Assembly: GCA_017553815.1 (NCBI GenBank)
Contig: JAFZJT010000297.1
Coordinates: 1 to 9,739, forward strand
Length of the DNA: 9,739 nt
Reading direction: 5' to 3'
Origin: Clostridia bacterium
GTDB taxonomy: Bacteria > Bacillota_A > Clostridia > Christensenellales > CAG-138
Made by a program: the position numbers and the translations under genes. Below the pieces are notes generated by a model that was not told the DNA's origin, ran no database searches, and saw nothing but the letters and a program-made list of their open reading frames with translations. Shown here piece after piece: positions 1 through 6,252 of the stretch; within the stretch, counting starts at the first letter, position 1, and each line of letters starts with the position of its first letter.

Positions 1-389
1 CGGCTCGTCGCATCCTGGGGCTGGACTAGGTCCCAAGGGTTTGGCTGTTCGCCAATTAAAGCGGCACGCGAGCTGGGTTCAGACCGTCGTGAGACTGTTC
101 GGTCCCTATCCATCGTGGGCGCAGGAGATTTGAGAAGAGCTGTCCTCAGTACGAGAGGACCGGGATGGACGTACCAAGGGTGTATCAGTTGTCGTGCCAA
201 CGGCACAGCTGGGTAGCCAAGTACGGATCGGATAAACGCTGAAGGCATCTAAGCGTGAAGCCGACTTCAAGATAAGATCTCCCATCCGCAAGGAGTAAGA
301 CCCCATGAAGACCACATGGTTGATAGGCCGCAGGTGGAAGTGCAGTAATGTATGTAGCTGAGCGGTACTAATAGGTCGAGGGCTTGATC
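1..389 (+). rRNA. rrl: 23S ribosomal RNA, 3' end (partial)
   Basis: This is the 3' portion (domains V-VI) of large-subunit rRNA, entering from the left edge. The universally conserved sarcin-ricin loop, AGTACGAGAGGACC, lies at about 149-162. The typical clostridial 3' end, GGTACTAATAGGTCGAGGGCTTGATC, lies at about 364-389. The exact mature end depends on pairing with the missing 5' end, so 389 is an estimate within a few bases. The spacer to 5S (390-469) contains no tRNA; it holds one 6-bp hairpin (GTAAGC/GCTTAC, 440-456), plausibly a processing structure. Short open frames on either strand here are shadows. Confidence 0.97.
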
Positions 390-469
390 TGAGTGAGTTT
401 ACGAAGAATACTCTTTATGCAGTTATCAAGGTGCTGAATGTAAGCCAAGAGCTTACGGTACCACAAATT

Positions 470-585
470 TCTGGTGGTTAAGCTATGGGGATCCACCTGT
501 TCTCATTCCGAACACAGAAGTTAAGCCCATATACACCGACAGTACTGTGCTGGAGACGGCATGGGAGGATAGGCAGCTGCCAGAT
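470..585 (+). rRNA. rrf: 5S ribosomal RNA, copy 1
   Basis: Recognised by the conserved 5S core CATTCCGAACACAGAAGTTAAG (about 506-527) and the 3' half ending GGGAGGATAGGCAGCTGCCAG. The two ends form a good helix I: TCTGGTGG (470-477) pairs with CTGCCAGA (577-584), with two G-U pairs. It sits about 80 bp after 23S in the usual 23S-5S order and is followed at once by an intrinsic terminator, so it looks like the functional end of the rRNA operon. Ends are set from helix I and are accurate to a few bases. Confidence 0.95.
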
Positions 586-593
586 CCCAAATG

Positions 594-622
594 AAAGAGC
601 GACTCAATAGAGCCGCTCTTTT
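594..622 (+). terminator. Intrinsic terminator after 5S copy 1
   Basis: AAAGAGCG (594-601) pairs perfectly with CGCTCTTT (614-621). The stem continues through an A.C mismatch into CTC/GAG (603-605/610-612). A T-run forms its 3' side. It lies about 10 bases after the 5S end. A close copy of this terminator and the bases after it recurs at 951-1003. Confidence 0.85.
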
Positions 623-636
623 GCTTTGCAGAAAAG

Positions 637-671
637 GCAGAAAATGCGGAGCAAGTCGAAGCATTTTCTGC
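637..671 (+). repeat. Perfect 11-bp inverted repeat between the 5S genes
   Basis: GCAGAAAATGC (637-647) and GCATTTTCTGC (661-671) are exact reverse complements around a 13-base loop. There is no T-run after it, so it is not an obvious terminator. It could be an RNase III-type processing stem for a transcript that reads through into 5S copy 2, or a remnant of a repeat element. Confidence 0.6.
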
Positions 672-689
672 GAAAGAGCCTCCACGGCG

Positions 690-805
690 AGTGGTGGTTA
701 AGCTGTGGGGTTCCACCTGTTCTCATTCCGAACACAGAAGTTAAGCCCACATACACCGACAGTACTGTGCTGGAGACGGCATGGGAGGATAGGCAGCTGC
801 CGGAT
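690..805 (+). rRNA. rrf: 5S ribosomal RNA, copy 2 (tandem, slightly divergent)
   Basis: This is a near-identical copy of the 5S at 470-585, with the same conserved core at about 726-747. It differs at a few positions: GCTGTGGGGT for GCTATGGGGA, CCCACATAC for CCCATATAC, and GCCGGA for GCCAGA. Its flank no longer matches: the outer two pairs of helix I are lost (A690/A804 and G691/G803) and the next is a G-U wobble. It may still be functional, since helix I keeps about five pairs, or it may be a decaying duplicate. It has its own terminator but no recognisable promoter, so it depends on readthrough from copy 1. Confidence 0.9.
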
Positions 806-809
806 CCCA

Positions 810-835
810 AAAGGACGCTTATTGAGCGTCCTTTT
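810..835 (+). terminator. Intrinsic terminator after 5S copy 2
   Basis: AAAGGACGCT (810-819) and AGCGTCCTTT (825-834) form a perfect 10-bp stem with a 5-base loop, ending in a short T-run. It directly follows 5S copy 2 and is the likely end of the rRNA transcript. Its sequence is unrelated to the terminator after copy 1. Confidence 0.87.
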
Positions 836-839
836 ATCG

Positions 840-867
840 TTCCGCAACTATTTTAATAGTTGCGGAA
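840..867 (+). repeat. Near-perfect palindrome just after the rRNA terminator
   Basis: TTCCGCAACTATT (840-852) and AATAGTTGCGGAA (855-867) are exact reverse complements separated by two bases, so DNA or RNA here would fold into a tight hairpin. It starts five bases after the preceding terminator. It has no T-run and may be a back-up structure, or the first of the small hairpins that fill the space to about 1123. Confidence 0.55.
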
Positions 868-1018
868 TACATCATTTGCGCGAATGCGCATACTTCACGC
901 GACAACGCTGCACTTCATTTGCATCCGAAGGATGCAAGCTTCACTTAATCAAGAGCGACTCGTTGAGCCACTCTTTTGCTTTGCAGGAGAGGCAGAAAAT
1001 GTGCGCAGAGTGCGCGCA
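868..1018 (+). repeat. Gene-free stretch with a degenerate copy of the first 5S terminator and spacer
   Basis: No gene is visible between 836 and 1171. This part holds short hairpins: TGCGC/GCGCA at 877-890, and TTGCATCC/GGATGCAA at 919-937 with a GAA loop. From 951 to about 1003 it aligns almost base for base with 595-646, the terminator stem and following TTTTGCTTTGCAG..AGGCAGAAAATG after 5S copy 1, but no 5S sequence is attached. The copied terminator has mismatches in the stem (C.A and A.C) yet keeps CTCTTTT. Open frames in this stretch on either strand are not convincing. Confidence 0.6.
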
Positions 1019-1123
1019 GTGAAATTCGCCTTGCGGCGAGTGAAATATTCATTTGGAATGTTAAATTTGCTTCGCAAGTGAAATTCGCTACGCGAATTGT
1101 GGTAGGAATTCCTGCGGAATTCC
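1019..1123 (+). repeat. Array of small hairpins linked by GTGAAAT
   Basis: Several short stems follow one another: TCGCC/GGCGA (1026-1039), ATTC/GAAT (1047-1059), TTGC/GCAA (1067-1077), AATTCGC/GCGAATT (1082-1098) and GGAATTCC/GGAATTCC (1105-1123). Loops are mostly three or four bases. GTGAAAT recurs at 1019, 1040 and 1078, twice just before a stem. The last hairpin is followed by GATTTTTCTT, so it could end plus-strand transcription before the convergent gene at 1172-1717. It looks like a fragment of a dispersed intergenic repeat; this is inferred from its form only. Confidence 0.5.
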
Positions 1124-1171
1124 GATTTTTCTTGGGATACAGCAGCGCCTGATAAAACAATAGGTATGAAA

Positions 1172-1717
1172 TCATCTTTTCTTCAATCCCAAATAGCCTA
1201 TTTCTGCACCGAAGCCGCTTTCAATAATTTGTTCATCAATGGTCAGCTTTGTGCCGTCTTTCAGCCAAATAATTGATTTTGTATAATATTCTTGGTGTAG
1301 CAGAGGTCGTTTTTCGCGCCGAGAAACGCACTCAGAATATGAATAGCTTCTGCGCCTTCCAAGAGCGTTTCGATAGATAAAATGGTGCTTATAAAGTTCA
1401 ACGCGCGTATTGAGGTAATAAAGTGCTTTATGCAGGTTGATTATGATCATAATCAGTACAAGTATCGGCAAAATTACAAGCAATTCAAATGATTCAACTC
1501 TATTAGCCTCCGCGGCGCCAGTTGCATATCCGTAGGCGATCAATCCTATTCCGCAGCACAGCCAAACGAAGGACAGCCCGATCAACAGCCAGAATCCGCC
1601 GCGCCGCTGTTTAAGATACAGCACTTTGATAGCCTGTTCTCCGTTGCTGTCACAAATAACGAGTTTGTTTTCTTGAAGGTCATTTTGATTTTTGTTCATT
1701 TGTTGCACCGATACCAA
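1172..1717 (-). CDS. Small membrane protein with PH-like cytoplasmic domain (paralogue B)
   Basis: Function unknown. The 181-residue product has an N-terminal soluble stretch, two predicted membrane segments (about 42-64 and 77-96) and a C-terminal domain of about 80 residues beginning at TRVEL (104-108). That domain resembles small bacterial PH-like or DUF membrane proteins. The start is taken as TTG, because AAGGA lies seven bases before it, inside the end of the upstream gene; the ATG at 1699 has no good ribosome site. The stop of the upstream gene lies only three bases away, so the two are almost certainly co-translated. The C-terminal half aligns by eye with the neighbour (shared pattern RVE-x(5)-[IV]-x-R-x(2)-G, then DGxK), indicating paralogues. 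Base composition is clearly lower in GC than the genes beyond 2253. No terminator is evident after the stop. Confidence 0.7.
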   Translation of the reverse strand: MVSVQQMNKNQNDLQENKLVICDSNGEQAIKVLYLKQRRGGFWLLIGLSFVWLCCGIGLIAYGYATGAAEANRVESFELLVILPILVLIMIIINLHKALYYLNTRVELYKHHFIYRNALGRRRSYSYSECVSRREKRPLLHQEYYTKSIIWLKDGTKLTIDEQIIESGFGAEIGYLGLKKR

Positions 1718-1720
1718 GAG

Positions 1721-2197
1721 TTAATCCTTATTCGCTCTTCTGATCTTCCGCACAAGATACCCATAGTTCTGCGTGTCGTTTGGAATATTGAAGCGTTTTT
1801 TGCCGTCGCAAAGCGTATGCGATCTGAAGAGCGACTTTTTCAGCTCCGATTCTTTAAGAACAAACTCTTTTTTTATCCCGAACATATCGCGCGTGATCGC
1901 CGTGTCTTCGCCGACTTCAACGCGCCAATTCAGAAACAAGAGCCGACAGATATTCATTGATGCAGCGGAGGGTATCATGATGTAGTAAGCTTCGTTCCAT
2001 TCACCTTTAACATAATACGGAAGGAAAGGAAATATGAATATCAGAGCACATACCGTAGCCGTCCAATAGAGCGGGGGAGGGAGCAGCACGTTTTCTCCGC
2101 TTTCATCCTTGCGTCTTATGAATTGAAGAAGGAATAATAGCGCAGTTACGGCGATATGAACAGGCAGGAAATACCGCAGTATCGCAAATAAGCTCAT
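1721..2197 (-). CDS. Small membrane protein with PH-like cytoplasmic domain (paralogue A)
   Basis: Function unknown. From the ATG at 2197 the product is 158 residues, with hydrophobic segments at about 5-27, 44-63 and possibly 70-88. A soluble C-terminal part starts at WRVEV (91-95) and includes DGKK near 131-134. The frame stays open upstream into upp, but any start there would overlap upp and cross its terminator, so the first ATG after that terminator is chosen. No clear ribosome site precedes it, which leaves the start uncertain. It lies about 25 bases past the upp terminator with no convincing promoter between them, so expression by readthrough is possible. It is the partner and probable paralogue of the gene at 1172-1717. 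Confidence 0.6.
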   Translation of the reverse strand: MSLFAILRYFLPVHIAVTALLFLLQFIRRKDESGENVLLPPPLYWTATVCALIFIFPFLPYYVKGEWNEAYYIMIPSAASMNICRLLFLNWRVEVGEDTAITRDMFGIKKEFVLKESELKKSLFRSHTLCDGKKRFNIPNDTQNYGYLVRKIRRANKD

Positions 2198-2218
2198 TGG
2201 CAGGAATAACTCTGTTAT

Positions 2219-2246
2219 AAAAGCGGAGCGCCCGGCTCCGCTGTTT
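2219..2246 (-). terminator. Terminator after upp (probably bidirectional)
   Basis: AGCGGAGC (2222-2229) and GCTCCGCT (2235-2242) form a perfect GC-rich 8-bp stem with a 5-base loop, starting 10 bases after the upp stop. On the minus strand it is followed by TTTTAT, ending the sua5-rpiB-upp operon. On the plus strand it is followed by GTTTTT, so it could also block antisense transcription from the paralogue pair region. Confidence 0.8.
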
Positions 2247-2252
2247 TTCGCA

Positions 2253-2894
2253 TTATTTCGTTCCGAATATCCTATCTCCCGCGTCGCCAAGACCGGGCAC
2301 GATATAGCCGTGGTCGTTGAGGTGGCTGTCAACGGCGGCGGTATAGATCGTCACGTCGGGGTGCGCTTCGTGCAGAGCCTTGATGCCCTCGGGCGCCGCC
2401 ACAAGGCACATAAGGCGAACGGTCTTGCATCCGGCTTCCTTAACTATCCTGATGCCCTCGATAGCCGAGCCGCCGGTCGCGAGCATGGGATCGACAACGA
2501 TCATATCGCGCTCGCTTGTGTCGGTTGGCAGCTTCTGATAATAGCCCTTGGGCGCGAGCGTTTCGGGATCGCGGTACAGGCCGATATGGCCGACCTTCGC
2601 GGCGGGCACAAGGTCCATGATGCCGTCCGCCATGCCCAGACCCGCGCGCAGTATCGGCACGATGCCGAGCTTTCTGCCCGCAAGCACCTTCGCGGTCATC
2701 TTCGCAACGGGCGTTTCGATCTCCTTCTCCTCAAGAGGAAGATCGCGCGTGACCTCATACGCCATAAGCGTCGCGAGCTCGCGAAGAAGCATCCTGAAAT
2801 CCTTGGTGCCGATGGTGCGATCCCTTAAAAACGTCAGCTTATGCTGAACAAGAGGGTGGTCGATAACCACAACGTTTTCCATGTATTTTTCCAT
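2253..2894 (-). CDS. upp: Uracil phosphoribosyltransferase
   Basis: Cytosolic enzyme of pyrimidine salvage: uracil + PRPP gives UMP + pyrophosphate. The 213-residue product matches the family's usual length (about 208). Visible motifs are RAGLGMADG (83-91), the PRPP-binding loop [12 protein letters not shown] (133-144) and the C-terminal uracil-binding segment [12 protein letters not shown] (197-208). The ATG at 2894 is preceded by GGGGG seven bases upstream and is preferred to the in-frame ATG four codons later. It is the last gene of the sua5-rpiB-upp operon, 55 bases after rpiB, and a terminator follows. A short palindrome, TTAAGCGCTTA, lies in the rpiB-upp gap. All key residues are present, and nothing suggests it is inactive. 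Confidence 0.97.
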   Translation of the reverse strand: MEKYMENVVVIDHPLVQHKLTFLRDRTIGTKDFRMLLRELATLMAYEVTRDLPLEEKEIETPVAKMTAKVLAGRKLGIVPILRAGLGMADGIMDLVPAAKVGHIGLYRDPETLAPKGYYQKLPTDTSERDMIVVDPMLATGGSAIEGIRIVKEAGCKTVRLMCLVAAPEGIKALHEAHPDVTIYTAAVDSHLNDHGYIVPGLGDAGDRIFGTK

Positions 2895-2949
2895 ATTTAC
2901 CCCCAGATTTTATAAGAGTTAAGCGCTTATGCCAAAACGCCGCCTACGT

Positions 2950-3543
2950 TTATATCGATTCTTCCGAGTCTCTGCTCGAATGATGCGAATGAGAGGAGCT
3001 GCTTCTTGAGCCGTGCATTCCGCTCGAGGAGTGGACGCTGTGATGGCTGCCAGACGAGCTGCCATGGCTCGAGCCGTGCGGGGAAACCTCGCTATTGTAG
3101 CTTCCCGAGGTATAGTTGGCGATTTTGGTGAGGCGGCGCTCATGCCTTCCGCCCTCAAACTCGGTGGTGAGCCATTTGCTGACGATCTCCTTTGCAACCT
3201 CGCTGCCGATTATCCTGCCGCCGAGCGCGAGCACGTTTGAATTGTTGTGCTTTCTTGTCAGTTCTGCCGAAACGGGGTCGCCGCAGAGCGCACAGCGAAC
3301 GCCGCGCACTCGGTTCGCGCAGATCGAAACGCCGATGCCCGTTCCGCAAACGAGGATGCCGCGGTCGTACTTGCCGCTTGCAACAGCCTCGGCAACGGGG
3401 AAGGCGATATCGGGATAATCCACGCTCTCGGTGCTTGAGGAGCAGCCGTAATCGCGGTAACGGTAGCCGTGTTCATCAAGATACTTGATGATCTTCTTTT
3501 TAAGTTCGTAGCCGCCATGGTCGCAGCCGATCGCTATCTTCAT
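2950..3543 (-). CDS. rpiB: Ribose-5-phosphate isomerase B with Ser/His-rich C-terminal tail
   Basis: Interconverts ribulose 5-phosphate and ribose 5-phosphate in the pentose phosphate pathway (some relatives act on allose 6-phosphate). The core, residues 1-143, is a normal-length RpiB. It has CDHGG (7-11), the active-site loop CGTGIG (66-71, catalytic Cys66), and KHNNSNVLALGG (98-109) with the ring-opening His99. The start has a strong site, GGAGG, before the ATG. After the core the frame continues for 54 residues (144-197) that do not belong to the family. This tail holds 24 Ser and 9 His with Gly and a few acidic residues at the end, and should be disordered. Ser is written with AGC, TCG, TCC, TCT and TCA codons, so the tail is not a simple DNA slippage tract. 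Metal binding is possible but unproven. Confidence 0.95.
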   Translation of the reverse strand: MKIAIGCDHGGYELKKKIIKYLDEHGYRYRDYGCSSSTESVDYPDIAFPVAEAVASGKYDRGILVCGTGIGVSICANRVRGVRCALCGDPVSAELTRKHNNSNVLALGGRIIGSEVAKEIVSKWLTTEFEGGRHERRLTKIANYTSGSYNSEVSPHGSSHGSSSGSHHSVHSSSGMHGSRSSSSHSHHSSRDSEESI

Positions 3544-3572
3544 TCTTTCCTCCGTTCTTCGCGGTGATCCCG

Positions 3573-4613
3573 CTAATATTTTAATACGGTGAAGCCGGAA
3601 GCACGCAAAAGGCGATTCATATACGCAAGCCCCTCGCCGCTCTCCGAAATACCCTCGGCAAGAATAAGGTCGGTGTCCGCCGCTTCATCCCTCAGCGCAC
3701 CGAAAAGCGCCGCAAGCAGAGTCGCGGGCATGTCCCTATCCCCGATTATAACATATTTTTTGCCCTTATAGTAGTTTTTAGTCTGTTCTGTTGCAAAAAT
3801 TTTGCAGCTTTTGCCCTCCGCCTCCGCTTTTTGGTATTCGCGGTTGATGATGCCCGCGGCGGCCTTGGGGCTTCCAAGAGCGACGGCGACCTCGCAGTCC
3901 GGCGCATAGTGGCGGTATTTCATGCCGGGGGAGGCGGCCTCCTCGTTTTCGCCAAGCGGATTCAGCACAGCGTTTGCAACCTGAACTGAGCCGATAACGC
4001 CCTCGAGCATCTCCTTTGTGATGCCGCCGGGCCTCAGTATCGTGGGCTCGCCAACGAGCGAAAGCACCGTGGATTCAACGCCGACAGAGCAATCCCCGCC
4101 GTCGATTATGATATCGACCCGCCCGTCCATATCCTCGATAACGTGCCGAACGCTCGTGGGACTGGGCTTGCCGGAAAGATTCGCACTCGGAGCTGCTATA
4201 GGAACGTTTGCGGCGCGGATCAGCGCAAGCGCCGTTTTATGCTCGGGCATGCGCACGGCAACCGTGGGGAGCCCCGCCGTGACCTCATCGGGCACGATGG
4301 AGCTTTTCAGGTAAACGAGCGTCAGCGGCCCGGGCCAAAATGCGTCCATCAGAAGCCGCGCCTTATCGGGAATATGCTTCCAAAGCGGCTTAACATCGCT
4401 CTTTTTCGCGATATGCAGTATCAGCGGATTGTCGGAAGGGCGGCCCTTGGCTTCAAATATTCTCGATACCGCCTCGCCGTCGAGCCCGTTTGCGCCGAGC
4501 CCGTAGACTGTTTCGGTCGGAAACACAACGAGGCCGCCGGAGCGGATGACCCGCCCCGCCAGCGCGGTGCCGTTTTCCTTTTGAGTTTTTGCGTTGAAAA
4601 GTTCGGTTTTCAC
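3573..4613 (-). CDS. sua5: L-threonylcarbamoyladenylate synthase (Sua5/YwlC type)
   Basis: Makes threonylcarbamoyl-AMP from threonine, bicarbonate and ATP, the first step of t6A37 modification of tRNAs reading ANN codons; cytosolic. From the GTG at 4613 it is 346 residues. The YrdC domain spans about 10-200, with FPTETVYGLGAN (31-42), KGRPSDNPLILH (56-67) and PSANLSGKPSPTS (142-154). The Sua5 linker motif SPGMKYRHYAP is at 228-238 and the C-terminal Sua5 domain at about 240-345, so it is the long Sua5 form. An upstream in-frame ATG at 4664 is rejected because it lies between the -35 and -10 boxes of the gene's own promoter. The GTG start gives MKTEL, resembling the start of Bacillus YwlC, with a modest AAGAAAG upstream. 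First gene of the operon; rpiB starts 29 bases after its stop. Confidence 0.93.
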   Translation of the reverse strand: MKTELFNAKTQKENGTALAGRVIRSGGLVVFPTETVYGLGANGLDGEAVSRIFEAKGRPSDNPLILHIAKKSDVKPLWKHIPDKARLLMDAFWPGPLTLVYLKSSIVPDEVTAGLPTVAVRMPEHKTALALIRAANVPIAAPSANLSGKPSPTSVRHVIEDMDGRVDIIIDGGDCSVGVESTVLSLVGEPTILRPGGITKEMLEGVIGSVQVANAVLNPLGENEEAASPGMKYRHYAPDCEVAVALGSPKAAAGIINREYQKAEAEGKSCKIFATEQTKNYYKGKKYVIIGDRDMPATLLAALFGALRDEAADTDLILAEGISESGEGLAYMNRLLRASGFTVLKY

Positions 4614-4652
4614 GGTTTTGATTCTTTCTTGTGCGCAAAACGCGCTTTTAAG

Positions 4653-4681
4653 AATATAACACATAAAACGCGATATTTCAA
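4653..4681 (-). promoter_or_regulatory. Sigma-A promoter of the sua5-rpiB-upp operon
   Basis: Read on the minus strand: TTGAAA (4681-4676), a spacer of exactly 17 bases, then TATATT (4658-4653). Transcription would start near 4646, leaving a leader of about 30 bases before the GTG start of sua5. It faces away from the sigma-factor promoter at 4781-4809. Confidence 0.8.
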
Positions 4682-4780
4682 GGACGACGAAAGCAATTCT
4701 ATCGGTATTTTCGACTGTTTTTTCGATACTTTATGCGCATCGCACTTGCCTGAGCTCCGTTTCGCGCGCGCTTTTACGGC

Positions 4781-4809
4781 TTGACGGAAGAACTGTAAAA
4801 TAATATAAT
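4781..4809 (+). promoter_or_regulatory. Sigma-A promoter of the sigma factor-serpin operon
   Basis: TTGACG (4781-4786), a 17-base spacer, then a perfect TATAAT (4804-4809). Transcription would start near 4816, giving a leader of about 85 bases. That leader contains a GGCGG/CCGCC inverted repeat (4819-4823/4841-4845). A second TTGACT at 4852 has no matching -10. The strength of the match suggests the housekeeping sigma factor, not the encoded ECF-like factor, drives this site. Confidence 0.82.
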
Positions 4810-4899
4810 TTTGAGAACGGCGGAAGAAGCGCAGGAAAAACCGCCTTTCGATTGACTAATGAATGTAAGGTTAAAGCATTCAACCTATCCGGAGGGTTT

Positions 4900-5433
4900 A
4901 TGCAAACTGGTGAAAATAGCTACAGGCGCTATCTCGAGGGCGATGAGGACGCCTTCACCGAGGTGCTTGAGCTGTATTACAACAATCTGACTCTGTTTAT
5001 CAACGGGTATCTCGGCGATATCCACGCCTCTGCGGACGTGGCAATCGATACGATGCTTGAGCTTATCGTTCACAAAAAACGGTATTCCTTTAAGTCGTCA
5101 CTGAAGACCTACCTATTTGCGATCGCAAGGCATAAGGCGCTGAACCATCTTAAAAAGCACCGACGGATCCTGCCCGTTTCGCCCGATGAGCTCGAGCTTT
5201 CGGATATGAATTCGCTTGAAGCGGAAGTTATCGAGAGCGAGCGCAAGCGAAGCTTGCACAGGGCGATAGCAGAGCTGGACAGCGATATGCAAACGGCGGT
5301 GCACCTTGTTTATATCGAGGGAATGAGCTATAAGCAGGCCGCTTCGGTAATGAAAAAAAGCGCCAAACAGCTCGATAATCTCATAACGAGCGCAAAGCGG
5401 CGGCTCAAGGCCGAGCTTTCCGAAGTGGAGTAA
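4900..5433 (+). CDS. ECF-like RNA polymerase sigma factor
   Basis: Predicted alternative sigma factor directing RNA polymerase to a small regulon. The 177-residue product has a sigma-2 region at about 8-88 (YLFAIARHKALNHLKKHRR near 71-89 is the typical end of this domain) and a sigma-4 helix-turn-helix region at about 117-171 (GMSYKQAASVM at 141-151, with SAKRRLKAEL at 164-173). No sigma-3 domain is present, as in ECF factors. The ATG at 4900 has GGAGG four bases upstream; a longer TTG start at 4852 is rejected because it lacks such a site. The next gene begins within 13 bases of the stop, typical of a sigma and anti-sigma pair. The group within the ECF family cannot be assigned by eye. Confidence 0.88.
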   Translation: MQTGENSYRRYLEGDEDAFTEVLELYYNNLTLFINGYLGDIHASADVAIDTMLELIVHKKRYSFKSSLKTYLFAIARHKALNHLKKHRRILPVSPDELELSDMNSLEAEVIESERKRSLHRAIAELDSDMQTAVHLVYIEGMSYKQAASVMKKSAKQLDNLITSAKRRLKAELSEVE

Positions 5434-5445
5434 GGAGTTATGAAA

Positions 5446-6252
5446 ATGAGAAGAAGCATTGAAGAAGTTAAGACCGAGCTTCAACTAAGGAGCGCGGAGT
5501 ATGAAAAAAGAAAGAGAGCGCGAATAAAGCGCCTCACGATAGGCGCAGGCGCGGCGCTCGCGCTGATTCTGGTCGCGATACCCGTTATCAAGGGCGCGAT
5601 GAAATTGAGCGATGCAAGCGCTCCCGAAACCGCCTCGGTTCAGATGAACGGAGCCCCGCCAACGGCCTTTAATACGGGCGGTGCGCCGCAAAGCGGTTCT
5701 GCGGAGAACTACAAGCCACCGCGGGACGGCGACGGCAAAACGACGGACGGCGCTCCTTCAAACAGCGAGCCGACCGCTATGCCCGGGGACGCAAACCCGC
5801 CGGATTACGGAAACTACGGCGAGGATATGCAGGCTCCGGGCCCCGAGCTCGACCCCAAAAGCGGTATCGTCGGTTGGTATGACGGAATGAGCGGAGAGTT
5901 TTTCACCTGTCCGCGCGATGAGCTCACCCCCCAATATGCGTCGGTGGTCGCCGTTGACGAAGAGGGCAAGCACAGGCACGAGATTTGGGATGAAGCCGAC
6001 ACGGCGCGCATCACGGCGGCGCTTTTCACCCTGCTCGATAACTCGGAGGCGAGCGAAGAGCCTTTTCTCGGCGCAACCGATTACAATATCAGGCTCTATA
6101 AGGATGATTGCTACATTCATGTCACCATGAACGATGACTGCACTTTTTGGGTCGGCAATGCCAAGTGCAGGGCGGATAAGGCGTATATCCGGGCGTTCTA
6201 TTCCGTTCTCGAAGAGGTACGCCAAAAGCATACCGAGCAGGAACAGGATTAA
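5446..6252 (+). CDS. Single-pass membrane protein, putative anti-sigma factor or sensor
   Basis: No family is recognised. The 268-residue product has a short, highly charged cytoplasmic N-terminus (1-29, probably one helix), a membrane segment (about 30-48), a long Pro/Gly/Ser/Asn-rich linker (about 55-138) and a folded outer domain (about 140-268). That domain has four Cys (155, 222, 232, 241) that could form disulfides. Placement directly after the sigma gene, with GGAG just past its stop, suggests it controls that factor. The ATG at 5446 lies eight bases from GGAG; the one at 5440 is only two bases away and is less likely. No classical anti-sigma domain or zinc-finger motif (HxxxCxxC) is visible, so the anti-sigma role is inferred from position and topology alone. 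Confidence 0.7.
   Translation: MRRSIEEVKTELQLRSAEYEKRKRARIKRLTIGAGAALALILVAIPVIKGAMKLSDASAPETASVQMNGAPPTAFNTGGAPQSGSAENYKPPRDGDGKTTDGAPSNSEPTAMPGDANPPDYGNYGEDMQAPGPELDPKSGIVGWYDGMSGEFFTCPRDELTPQYASVVAVDEEGKHRHEIWDEADTARITAALFTLLDNSEASEEPFLGATDYNIRLYKDDCYIHVTMNDDCTFWVGNAKCRADKAYIRAFYSVLEEVRQKHTEQEQD

Noticed and set aside
836..1123. CRISPR array
   Set aside because: The hairpin units differ in sequence and spacing; there are no identical repeats with unique spacers of regular length.
2198..2332. Longer start of the 1721-2197 gene inside upp
   Set aside because: It would overlap upp by about 80 bases, read through the upp terminator and begin at a TTG; the encoded residues are a shadow of upp.
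2327..2332. TTGACA on the minus strand within upp as a promoter for the paralogue pair
   Set aside because: No -10 lies at 16-18 bases; the nearest TATA-like site is 20 bases away, and the upp terminator would still lie between it and the gene.
2310..2828. 172-codon plus-strand frame opposite upp
   Set aside because: It is the complement of a conserved enzyme gene in high-GC DNA, with an Arg/His-rich shadow-type composition.
4852..4899. Longer sigma-factor start at TTG 4852
   Set aside because: No ribosome site precedes it, while the ATG at 4900 has GGAGG at a proper distance; the added residues do not look like sigma sequence.
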